From Meghimatium bilineatum (lineage: Eukaryota; Mollusca; Gastropoda; Stylommatophora; Philomycidae): 64,000 nt of DNA. The stretch lies in assembly GCA_034231615.1 (NCBI GenBank), contig CM067311.1, positions 27,618,015-27,682,014 of the forward strand, given 5' to 3'. Made by a program: the position numbers and the translations under genes. Every line of letters begins with the position of its first letter. Within the stretch, counting starts at the first letter, position 1. Below the pieces are notes generated by a model. The model searched no databases. It saw only the letters and a list, made by a program, of their open reading frames with translations, and was not told the origin of the DNA. Below, piece by piece: positions 1 through 12,800 of the stretch.

Positions 1-488
1 TGCTACCAACTTCCCAAATATTATAAAAATTACTCTCAGCTTGTTAAATACTGTAATATTACTTTAACATCTCACATATTGCAAAATTACTTTGATTTCT
101 CAAAAATTGTAACATTGTCCTCAATTTGTCAAATATTGTAATATTACTACCAACTTCTCACATAGTGTAACGTTATTTAAATTCTTTAATTTTATAACAT
201 TACTCACAAATGTTTAAATATTGTAACACTGCACTCAACTTGTTAAATATTGTAACATTGCTCTCAACCAGTTAAATATTGTAACATTGCTCTCAACCAG
301 TTAAATATTGTAACATTGCTCTCAACCAGTTACATTTTGTAAAATTTATCTCAGATTGTTAGCTATTATAACATTGCTCTCAACCAGTTAAATATTGTAA
401 AATTTATCTCAGATTGTTAGCTATTGTAACATTGAGCTATTGTAACATTGATCTCATCTAGTTAAATATTGTAACATTACTCTCAGCA
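1..488. repeat. Degenerate 29-bp minisatellite upstream of exon 1
   Basis: Imperfect tandem units of about 29 bp, core aaatattgtaacattgctct, run from the window start. Units near 241-330 are almost identical; others vary (ttgtaaaatttatctcag variants). It is AT-rich and non-coding. 489-600 is unremarkable intronic DNA before the acceptor of exon 1. Confidence 0.85.
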
Positions 489-617
489 TTAAAAAAATTG
501 CCATGTTACTATACATCGCAAATATTTACACCAAACTATTGCTGCTTCTGTTGTTATGTTGAAGATAATTAATATCACTTTTTCTCTGTAACTCATGTGT
601 CTTTTTATCGTCCACAG

Positions 618-827
618 GGTTCATACATACATAGAGAAATGTCAGAGACAAACACAACAGAGAATTCTGCATGTGAAAATATTAATAATGATAGCAGCTG
701 TCAAAGAAAAAATAATGATCGAATCATCAGCAAGATAAACAGTCATGTAGTCTCTGCTAACATTCCAGGAGTTGTGGTTAAGAACCTCACTAACAACATC
801 ACTATCAGCTTTTCACACAATGATATT
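618..827 (+). CDS. aGPCR exon 1 in window: C-terminal part of GAIN domain
   Basis: Seventy codons, phase 0 at both ends. The acceptor is a T/C-rich tract ending tccacag at 611-617; the donor is gtaagt at 828. The open frame can be read back a few codons across the acceptor, but the tract and the clean phase favour a start at 618. The peptide is extracellular, with NxS/T sequons at N12, N16, N24, N56 and N60. The stretch [20 protein letters not shown] is the late beta-strand region that precedes the GPS in GAIN domains. An earlier exon must exist upstream because no start codon or signal peptide is present. Confidence 0.85.
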
Positions 828-3800
828 GTAAGTATTAGTAGCACTAAAATAGAACTATAACATTTTGGAAGCACTGGGAAATGACAAATTTGATTCAATT
901 TTGTAGATGTCTTATAAATGTGACACCTGTGTGTTGCCGGGAGTCTACAATGGGAGCAAAGAATTAGCAACACTGTTTACCTTCCATGCATTTCGTTAGA
1001 GGCAACTAAGGAGATTAGGGGGTGAAGTTGACTATTCTAACCAATATAGGTTCACAGTGACTCAGAAGCCATGTTAAAGTCAGATGTGTCAGGCCAAAAG
1101 GCACAGGTATCGTAACAAAGCTGTAAACTATGAAAACATATTATGTTCTCCGGACTACATCCTGGTAGTCTGCAGGTGTTTGAAAATGAATACAGAAGAA
1201 GAATAATATCAATGTGTAGTTAGACCCGAAGAGAAATGAAAAGTAGTATTTAAAAAAAAAATTTTAATATTATTTTTTTGCATGTCATCCATATCATAGG
1301 GGACAACTAAAGCAAGTGGGAAGAGACCCGAATACAGAATGAATACAGAAGAAGAATAATATCAATGTGTAGCTAGACCCGAAGAGAAATGAATAGTAGT
1401 ATTTTTTTAGTATTATTTTTGTGCATGTCATCCATATCATAGGAGAAAACTAAAGCAAGTGGGAAGAGACTCTTCCCCTTTCACTGAATTTCTGTGGATG
1501 GAAAAATTACTTGCACTGAAGATATGCATTTAAGTGAAAAATAGTTGGGGAATGAGAGTTTCTGACTCTTTCATCAGACCCCATCTGAAGCCAGTGGCAA
1601 GATGAATCAAGGTGACTGGAAATTAAATCTGATGCAGTGAATGGCCTTAGCTTTCTACTAAAGAAGAAATGCAGCAGAGACTGGCTAGGAAGACGCAAGC
1701 AGATCAAACACCATCTAAAGTGACCATACCATGCCTAGTGTGTCCAAGGACTTTTATGGTCAGGATAGGACTTATTAGCCATCTTGAAACTCATCGTCAA
1801 GAAAATATCTCTAACTGAATTTCGAAAAGTGAATATAACAAATGGTCATCATCACTTGTGATGGATGAGGAGGAACAACAACAAAAGACAACTAAGATGG
1901 ATTGACATTGGATTTATTCTATAGAAGGTAAAATAAATTAAATTTTAATGTCAAATTAGATTTGCTGAACTGAGACGCAAATTTCACAACAATGATAAAA
2001 GATATAATCCAAGACATTCTGTTCTCTTGCATACATTTTAATGACTCTATAATTCTATAATATTTGATTAGACTATATAGAAATATGTCACTTGGTAAGT
2101 TCTTTCTCTCGACACTCATCGATATGGAAACAACCAAAATAAAAAATTACAGAGAAAGAATTATTGTAAAAATATATACACAAAAATGGGTACAGTACTA
2201 GTGGACACTACCATGTTTAATTATTTCCCTTGTCTTGTCTATGTTTGTAAAATTCATGTTCATTATTCTATCTATACGCTGTAGCCCTTGTTTGGCCTAT
2301 GGCATCAGATGTAGAAGAGTTCTCTGGAGATGGCCTTCCTGTGTGCTGTTTGTAAGCTTGTTTCTGTGGCTTATTTGTTTTCCTTGATCCATCTTTTACA
2401 TTGTCTGCCTCTGGCTTTATAGCCATTATGTCTATGTGTCATGGTCATCTGTGGCATGCTGTCTATTGGTAATCTGGAAGCATGTGAAAACCACTTGATC
2501 TGTTGTCTTTTGATGTGTTCCAATGCTGGTATTGTTTTGGTTAACTGTCTGATGTTGTCGTTTCTACTCGTAATTCTATCTCTTAATGACAATCCGAGTA
2601 TTCTTCGTAGATATGTAATTTCTGGTGTCACTATTTTTCTTTTGTCTTGTGCTGTCATTGTCCAGGTTTGGCACTGGTAGCACAGTGATGAGATAATAAT
2701 AGTCTTGTATAATGAAACTTTAGTGTCTTTGTTTACATTTTTGTTCTTAAAAATATGTGTCATCTGTCCTAGGATCTTGTATGTTTTGTTGCACCTATTT
2801 TGTATCTCTTTACTGGTTTTCCCTTCACTCTATATAATGCTTCCTAAGTAAGTGAACTCCATTACCTACTTAAGGTTTTTATTATCGATGGAGATAGTAA
2901 TATTTCTTTCCTTCTTTGATATTACCATTATTTCAGTCTTTTCAATATTAATCTTCATGTTTAATTTTTGACATGTTGTGTGGAGTCTGTTCATATGTTC
3001 TTACAATTGTTCTTCTGATATCTCTATTAGTACTGGTTGTTTGCGAAGAGTAGTTCATTCAATTTATCTTTCATGTTGTCTTCTTCATTGGTACTTGTGA
3101 GCTTACAGATGGGGTTGATATATGTTATAAAAAGTAGAGGGGATAGGACACACCCTGGCATACTCCTGATTGGATTTGAACATTGAACACTTCTGCATTT
3201 GCTCTTACTTCATTGGCTATTAGTATAAATACATTTAATATAATTTAATAATTGAAATATTTATTTATTTAGGATTATTATTAAACCCTAAAATAAATTA
3301 ATATTTTCATTATTAAATGACGAACAGGAAATTTACAAACATAGACAAGGGAAATAGCTCGACTATGTGGTGGCATCTACTTGTACTTTACCCAAAAAAT
3401 AATAGATTGACAACAATATTAGAAATAACGTGCGAAGAGGAAGATAACAATTTATGTAAGATTTATTAACAATTTATGAAACATTTAAAGTTGGAACAAG
3501 AAATAGTTTGACAGATTTGACCATCATGGTAAAAGAAAGAAATTTCTGAGAATCCTTTATAACATATCTTTATTTCTGTTTTTATTTGTTTTGGAAGTGA
3601 CACTTCATCTGACACAGAAATAGACAATGTAACTAATATATTTTGTTTAAAGGAAAACAAATTCTTCCAACAAGTTTTACATTGTTATTTTGATCTTACA
3701 TTTTCTTTAGAATGCCACAAATCCTCGTTGTGTATTTTGGAATAAAGATTTATCCAGTGGCATAGGAGAGTGGTCAGATGAGGGCTGTAGTCTTGTGATG

Positions 3801-6800
3801 TCTTCTTCAGGGGAAACTACTTGTGGTTGCAATCATCTCACAAATTTCGCTCTACTCATGGTAAGTCATAAGGCATTAGTAATAGTTGCCCTGCTACAAA
3901 AGAGATCTGGTCGAAGTTTGAGAATGATCGGAAAAAATAAGAATTTAAAAAAAATTGTAATGGTGACAAGTTGTGGAACAAGCAAGAATAAAGTAGAACA
4001 AACAATCAAAGAAAAATTAGCTTCAGCTAATGAAAATTACATTTGAAAATCTTCTTATTACAAATTCAAACACTAAACATACTTGGCAATGTGTACATAT
4101 TTTCTTTCTTGTAAACAGAATATACAAAATGTTCCATTAATTGAATTTACTCTTATTAACCTTTACGCTTTACCATTAATAAAGGGCTAAACAATTTGTA
4201 GAGGAGCAACTTGATTGTACTTCAGTTTCACCATAATTACTCTACCTCTCTCAATGAAGTGACAAGTCTTCTGCCAAGAGTACTACTAATAGCATGTAAC
4301 TCTGTAACTTCAAGCAATAATTCAGAGGATTTAAGAAAATGCACTCATAAATAAGACATCCGAGGATTAAATTATTCTTCCCTTGAATACTAAACAAATG
4401 GCTTAACCACTATGCTGGGAAGATCCATGTTTGTGGATCTTAGGCACTATTTGCCTTGTAACTCGAGTCAACACATTTTCAGAATTTGACCAAAACCCCT
4501 TCCCAAAACAAATAAGTGATTTTTGTCAAGACATCTGTGTATATTCTGTAGTATATGAATAGGACCAGTCAATCAAATACATACATTGCATGTAAACTCC
4601 CCAAGGACCACAACCATTTAACACAAGTACCTATAATTGGGCATTTGCACTACAAGGACCATTAGACCTTCTTGTAAACACAATATATATCAAGTGGCAT
4701 ATTCTATCCAGAACGTTGTCTTCATCGTGGATACTCTGACCGCCTCACTGTTCTGAGCAAACAGGCCTGCATTGGCCAAAGACATGTGCATACATTCTTT
4801 GATGTTGCTGGTCCATTGTCTTCTTGGTCTTCTTCTTCTTCTCTTTCCCAGCACTCTGCCCTCTAGAATCAGCCTTTCGATGCCATCGTGTTGCTTTAAG
4901 TGTCCAAAATACTGTTGCTTCTTTCTTATGATGGTATTTAGAAACAACCCTTCGTTTAGTTTCTGTAATTTCAAAACTTCCATGTTCTTCTTTTTTTCTA
5001 AATATGATATTTGTAGGATCTTTCTGTAGCACTTCATTTCAAAGGAATTTATTCTTTTGGATATCGTCTTGTTTAAAGTCCAAGTCTCACATCCATATGT
5101 TGCCACTGGGAAACACAATACAAAAGTTAATTCCTGTTTCACACAATTGATGACGATGAAATAATCGCTATAGCTATGAGCAGGTAGTTCTTGACAGCCC
5201 AAATCCTTTTTGACAAATGCACAGATCATCCTAAGTTGATTAACTGAAGTGATACCCAAACGAATATAAGGTTTTCTTGTCTGAAAGAAGTTAAAGTAAT
5301 GTTAGGGGGGTTTATAGATGCATGTTTGGTTCCCCGAAGGAGAAATTCCAGTGTGGCAGTATCTCAGGATCATCACACCTTGCCAGGAGTAAAGCATATA
5401 CCTCTGGGCCATCTAGTGTATCATTCTTCTGACAGATCTGTTGACCCATCTGCAGTGATGGCATAACTAGCATTCTCCACCACTTGGAAGTTTTTCACAC
5501 AGGAACAATGTGCAGTGATGATACAACTAGCATTCTCCACCACCTGGGAGTTTTTCACACAGGAACAATGTGTAGTGATGATACAACTAGGATTCTCCCC
5601 CACCTGGGAGTTTTTCACACAGGAACAATGTGCAGTGATGATACAACTAGGATTCTCCCCCACCTGGGAGTTTTTCACACAGGAACAATGTGTAGTGATG
5701 ATACAACTAGGATTCTCCCCCACCTGGGAGTTTTTCACACAGGAACAATGTGTAGTGATGATACAACTAGGATTCTCCCCCACCTGGGAGTTTTTCACAC
5801 AGGAACAATGTACAGTGATGACACAACTAGGATTCTCCCCCACCTGGGAGTTTTTCACACAGGAACAATGTGCAGTGATGATACAACTAGCATTCTCCAC
5901 CACCTGGGAGTTTTTCACACAGGAACAATGTGTAGTGATGATACAACTAGGATTCTCCCCCACCTGGGAGTTTTTCACACAGGAACAATGTGCAGTGATG
6001 ACACAACTAGGATTCTCCCCCACCTGGGAGTTTTTCACACAGGAACAATGTGTAGTGATGATACAACTAGCATTCTCCCCCACCTGGGAGTTTTTCACAC
6101 AGGAACAATGTGCAGTGATGACACAACTAGGATTCTCCCCCACCTGGGAGTTTTTCACACAGGAACAATGTGCAGTGATGACATAACTAGCATTCTCCAC
6201 CACCTGGGAGTTTTTCACACAGGAACAATGTGCAGTGATGACACAACTAGGATTCTCCCCCACCTGGGAGTTTTTCACACAGGAACAATGTGCAGTGATG
6301 ATACAACTAGCATTCTCCACCACCTGGGAGTTTTTCACACAGGAACAATGTGCAGTGATGATACAACTAGCATTCTCCACCACCTGGGAGTTTTTCACAC
6401 AGGAACAATGTGCAGTGATGATACAACTAGCATTCTCCACCACCTGGGAGTTTTTCACACAGGAACAATGTGCAGTGATGATACAACTAGCATTCTCCAC
6501 CACCTGGGAGTTTTTCACACACGAACAATGTGCAGTGATGATACAACTAGCATTCTCCACCACCTGGGAGTTTTTCACACAGGAACAATGTGTAGTGATG
6601 ATACAACTAGCATTCTCCACCACCTGGGAGTTTTTCACACACGAACAATGTGCAGTGATGATACAACTAGCATTCTCCACCACCTGGGAGTTTTTCACAC
6701 AGAAACAATGTGCAGTGATGACACAACTAGCATTCTCCACCACCTGGGAGTTTTTCACACACGAACAATGTGCAGTGATGACACAACTAGCATTCTCAAC

Positions 6801-9800
6801 CACCTGGGAGTTTTTCACACAGGAACAATGTGCAGTGCTCGCTGGCCTGCATCTCTGCATCATCCATGAGAACCATTTGACAGAAGACAAAAGTAAAATA
6901 TCCAGACAAAATATCAATGAAATGACAATGATGAATTTTTTTGCAGGTGACAAGTATCATCCTATCCCCCAACATTCCTTAGGAACCTCTTATTCTTCTG
7001 TATTCGCTCTCTGATAACCAACATAAGAGTTTGTGTGATTTCCACCAGGGAATGTTAAGTACGTTGTGCTGCTGATTTCATAGAGAAACTGCATTATTTT
7101 GCGCCTTCCAGCACATCCATTTTCAGCATGCTATTAATTCTGGTGAGCTTCCTAGCTTGGTACAGCCTGTCATCAGGCAATGGATGTGTATTGACTCTTA
7201 TGCTATGATGGTTTAGCACCCGCTGTACCCTTGGACTTTACATGCCAAAACATGTCCCTGGTGGCAATCTTCAAGGAGGTGGTAATCAGGGATATAGGCT
7301 TGGTTCGACTACATCTATCTCAGACAAGGTGTTTCGCTACCAGTAATCTTATTGTGCATAATTAGGCACATTATTCTTGTGCCCTCAGATACTGAATATT
7401 TTCTCATCTGTGTTCATGGTTCAGTATAGGAAACACTCTACAGTAGAGTTTGGCTTGGGTTCGTTCGCCCTCTTAGCCGAGGTATCATTCATTGACATTG
7501 TGAACACCTCCTCAAAATCTGAGCTTCTACACATATCTAGAATCTCCAGAGGAGATTTACTGCTTCTTTTCAGGGATACATTCTTCTTGGGGGAAACTTG
7601 TTCTCGAGCTGAACAATGCTTTAGTTATGATTTCCATATAGCTCAGCAACCTCTTATGACATGCCTGTAGAAGACAGTGATCCTATTCTTTACACCATGA
7701 ACTAGAAAGTCAGACCCCAGTTACACATGGGTGTCATGCCATTGAGATAAATCGAGCATTCATTGTTGGACCTGTAATTTTCTGTAACAGGTTAGTGATG
7801 ATGTGGCCAAGAATACACTAGCTACATGTATGTTTCAAGATCTATTCATATGCCTATTTCTTGATTCCAGATTGACCCCAAAATAATATTTCTTTTAAAA
7901 TTCCATACAACAATGAATTAATTTTGAACCACAGGGTTTGGAAGCCAGTATCTTTTTCACCACCATGATGTGAAGTTCTCACAATGCTTTATTCAAAAGT
8001 TGTTTCCTGTATTAATGTTTTCAATGAAGAATATACCTAAATAAAACCCATAGCGCATCAGAGTTGTAGGGGTACAACACACAGTCCTCCAGCTATTTTT
8101 ATCGATGCAGGATGAGCATTTTAAAATGTGTGACCCTTCCAATTATTTATGTTGTCTGCATTTTTCTTTTCTTTCTTTGCTCCTTCCACCATTGACTGTT
8201 TCCTACAGGATAATTTTTGACATGGAATTGTGTTGAAAAACAAGTTCAACTAAGAACATTTCCATCATTTTAGTATTAAAAGATTATGGACACATGACAT
8301 CGAAGACCTTCTGAACATGACACTAGAAGAAGCTGGGCAACTTGCACAGAACCAAGAGGCTTACAGAGTGGTAGTGAGGACAATGCTCATAAAGAACATG
8401 TCACATAAAGATAATATTGAAAGTAGTGATTCTTGAGGACCTTTAAGCATCTCTATTTTATTTCTCACATATATATTTGTCTTATGCTCTATATCTGAAA
8501 TGTGTAGATACTAATCTGTAATACTTGTATTTGAAAACCTGTATTCATCTCTCCATTTCTGCAGTGAGTTTTCAATTCACACAACCATACAACATAATAA
8601 AAAGTACCTTCTCTTTCTTTTCTAACCATGTGTGCCATGAGGCATCATGGGGAACTGAAGATTTCTGTTCTTAGCCAGTTGGGAGGATTCAGTGGATTTT
8701 AGATTGTGTTTATTTAAAACATCTTTGATGTTGTTAAAGTACCTATAAGTTATAAATTTGTATCGTCACTCTATCACTGATGTTGCTTTTCCATATGAAA
8801 TTGAGCCTTAACATAGTGATCTCTAGCTTTATCTTTAGCAATGAAGACCTTTCATTAAATATATCTTATGGTACTCTCCTCTTCTGCTGTGAAATGTGAG
8901 GACTGGAAGAGTGAGAGTGCCAGATGATCCTTTTGGTCAATTTCTTTCTTTCTTGGTTCCACTCTATGCACAATCCATCAAGAACTGTCTTTTCGCACAA
9001 CCTCCCATTCCCCATCTGGCTCTGGGTCTTTTCTGGCACTTTTTTTCTATGTTTATCATGGTAATTTACCATCTCCCATTCTACAATAAATTTGTTCAGC
9101 TGGCACCAATTTGCCTCGCAATATAACACAATTTCAATTTTCCTGTTTGTATGTGTTTCTTGATAAAGGTTCCTGTTGGACCGTAACATAGAAAAAGTCC
9201 TTATTCCTTTATTTATTGTTATTTCTATTTCACATTAGTTTTAGTTTTTGGTAGTTAGATTAACTAGTAGCAATATAACATTAACATTGTATTTACCGTT
9301 TCTTGGATTTTTTACTGCGGCACTCTCCACCTTGTCAAATATCCACTGACATTTTGATTATTTTTACATAATTAATTCTCCCATTCTACAGAAGTGCCAA
9401 ACCAATCTAATTGTAACTTTAAATATAAACAATGTTTTGATAATAACTTCATATAATTCATTCATTGTGTTTGAACTGAATTTATTCAACAGGATATTTA
9501 TCAACAAGGCAATCTTTTGACTGCTCTAGATCGCAAAATCCTCAAAATAATTTCTTACTTTGGATGTGCCATCTCCATCTTGGCCTTACTTTTAACACTT
9601 TTAACTTACATCATTTTCAGGTCAGTTGTGTACAAAAAAGTTTGTCATTTTTTAGAAACTATTTTTTGTGGGAATTCTTTGTATTTTTTTGGAACATGTA
9701 CCATATTATTTCAGAAATGTCTGTAGGTGCTCACTAATATCACAGTGACATCTCAGGTTATTTGGAATGATTACTGTGAAGCTGCTTAAACGACTCCTAA

Positions 9801-12800
9801 TTGTGCCTCTAGAGAGATCTGAAGAACTGGGACATACATGAACACAATTCATACACAAAGTCGCTGGAAAATGTGGCGATAGGCTGCTCACAGAGACTGA
9901 ACAGTAGTACTGACAATGGCACATGTATAATATAGCTAATTGCTTTTGTAAGATACTTAACATCCATTGGTGGGATAAAATACCGGACAGTGAAGTACTG
10001 ATTAAGTCTAAGTCTAATGAAATAAACCATACATTGTTTAATGAAATGAATTTTCGCTAGAAGCGCATACAACACTACATTCATTTGATCTGTGTGCAGT
10101 GCACTGAGAGACCCCCCTCCCCTGGAAAACTCTCTGGTGAGGGCTATCAGTGCGTTGAGCACACATTGAATGATCACTAGCAGATTCTCTGTATTTTATA
10201 TCTTAGTGTCACAGAAGTTGTATGAAATCAAGCCTAATATTAAAAAGTAGGAATATATGGGCATATCTTTCCTTATACAACCAGAAGTTGTTACATGGAA
10301 ATCTCCATATTGGTTCACACAAAGCAGGAGGACAGAAGAAGCATTTTAAAGACACTCTTAAGACATCACTGACTCATTTCAAAATAGGCACAAACTCAAG
10401 GAAAAACCTGGCATAAGACATATCCGACTAGCATTGCAGAATCCAGAGGAGTGCAGTAGCTGTAGAGAACCTTAGGCATCAAGTTGTGCAACATAAACAT
10501 GCCAGAAGAAAGAAAAGATGTGCTCAATATCCCACATACTCCTCCCACACATGCTCAAAGTGAGGTAGACAATTCCAGGCATGCATAGGACTCATTAATC
10601 ACAGTCAAGCACACTGCAGACATCATCATCTACATCATCATCCCAGTTTAGCTAATTGGTCATATGACTTCAACTGACAAACAATAACATAACTAATCAC
10701 ATATGAAAACTACAATTATTCACCTGGAGGGTCTTTCAGACCAACATGGCATTTTGTAAACATAGATAGATTAAATATAAATTTAATATTTTTCACATTT
10801 CAAGTTTGATAAATGTTTGCTTACCGTGAAAACCATTGATATTGTCACGAAAAGATCATTTAGAGCTGAAATAAAAGCTAAATTGACTATACTTTTATTG
10901 TAACAGTTGTCTGATATTTCGAGAAATTATAAATTATTGACAACAATGTGGTCATCAATTTTGATAACAATAATATTGATAGTTCGTTAGTTAGTTGTCG
11001 GATCATCATCACTGCAAACTGGACACGTCCATAGTTGCTCCAATCTCTCCTTGAGTGTATCCGATATTACACTTCACTGACAGTACCGGTCCTATGCTGG
11101 TTGTCCATCATTCTTCTGTGCCCTCCAAAATGTTCACTTCTAGCAACATCGCATTTCAATCCCTGATCTTTAATCCTAGCCATTGAAAAGGAATCATCAT
11201 CCGCATTAGTCTCACTCTCGCGTGTTATATCTCTTAAGGAATTCAAAACGTCAGCGCGATCCATTGCCCCATCGCCCTGTGCCACAATCGCGCATCATAT
11301 AATAATATTGATAGCGATATAAGCAAAAATAATATTTAAGCTATGAGGAGACAGCAAATATGCAAGAACATTGATTCATATATATATATATATATATATA
11401 ATAACAGATAGAAATCAACTGGCAGAGTGATGTAATAAAAATATTGCGTTCCGCGATGACATTATAAACTACGGAAAAATGAGATGGTGAAAATTTCTTA
11501 AAAACTGAACAGAAAGTTCAAGGTAGGCCCTTGATGTTTTACAGTTCATTAATAAGTGCTGGTATATTTTTCAAATGATTTCACATGTATTTATTTATCT
11601 GTGCTGCAATATCACTTATTATCTCATTTTTTACAGCATAGAATTACAGCAGTTCGAACTGAATTTCTTGTTACAAATGCTTACAATACTAAGTACAACG
11701 TTTTGTTACAGTGTGTATGTTTTTGTTATTCTTTATTTGAAGTACATTTAATTATTTTCCCTTGTCTTGCCAAGATCTTGGAGACAGTCTGCGAGTAGCT
11801 TTGAAGCAAAGAACTCTAGCAAAAATGCCAATGAACTGTATGTGAAACTTTGCAATGCTTCCTTTATGTTGAAACTTTGCAATGCTCCCTTTATGTTGAA
11901 ACATTTTTTTGTCTTTTTGTCTGAATCATTTTCCAAATGTTCTTGTCTTGATTTGCCTGTTAGTAAGTATTATTGCAAAAATTGTGTGCTGTTCTTGCTA
12001 TATTCACCATTTTTTGTTACATTTTTGTCAAGCTCTGAACACACCTTTCCCTCATTTACATTATAATGTTTTGTTTGATAAATTTCAGCTGAACAACTGA
12101 AGCATGTTTTTTTTAAAACTGTATCAAACATAACAATGCTTAAATGCCAGGTTTGATCTATTTTAAGTTTTGTTTCCAGATTTTGATAGTAATTGTTAAT
12201 TTATTCTACTTTGCAGTAGCATTGATGGACTAAAAGTATATGCTTGGTGACATAAACATACAAATTATATCAAATGAAAAATATTTAGCAAGGCTAAATT
12301 ACACCTAATTAGAGCAAGCATATTTGCAGTAGCAATTTATGACTAAGAAACATGAACTCTTAATAAAGCAGTGACAAAGAAAATTGCTTTTGAAATTAAA
12401 TGTCGCAGATATTAAATATACAGTTAAATTCAATTATAATAACTTATCCAGACAGTGAAATATGTATGTAATAAAAGAAATTCACTATGTAATGTATAAA
12501 TAATAAAGAATAAATATAGGCATAATTGAGGATTTTGAAAAGTGTTGTTAACCTTTAGCAAGCTGTGTTTACAAATCAAAAACTTCCCCCTGCCACTGAA
12601 TTCTTTTTTGAGAATTTGTGTTATTGATTGTGGCTGTTTTAAAAATTCAATAACTTTTTTGTTGTTAGAGATAATTAATTAATATTTGTACATATAAATA
12701 AAGAATTGAATACTGCATATATTGGTGTAATTTTTTTTATGTGTGTGTGTGATACCAGACGTATTAGAAAGTAGTAAAGATGATTTTTCACCAAAAAATA

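Noticed and set aside
3795..4046. GPS frame extended past 3860
   Set aside because: A strong gtaagt donor follows [11 protein letters not shown] and exon 3 resumes exactly the GPS-TM1 linker, so the extension is intronic.
5450..6840. CRISPR array
   Set aside because: Repeats are contiguous with no unique spacers, and the context is a eukaryotic intron; the same applies to the other arrays.
5421..6953. 510-codon minus-strand and 461-codon plus-strand open frames
   Set aside because: They are products of a stop-free 60-bp period read on both strands; no start context, splice structure or non-repeat domain supports a protein.
7377..7670. 97-codon plus-strand frame
   Set aside because: Lies within the Rep-5 element; no recognisable domain on either strand.
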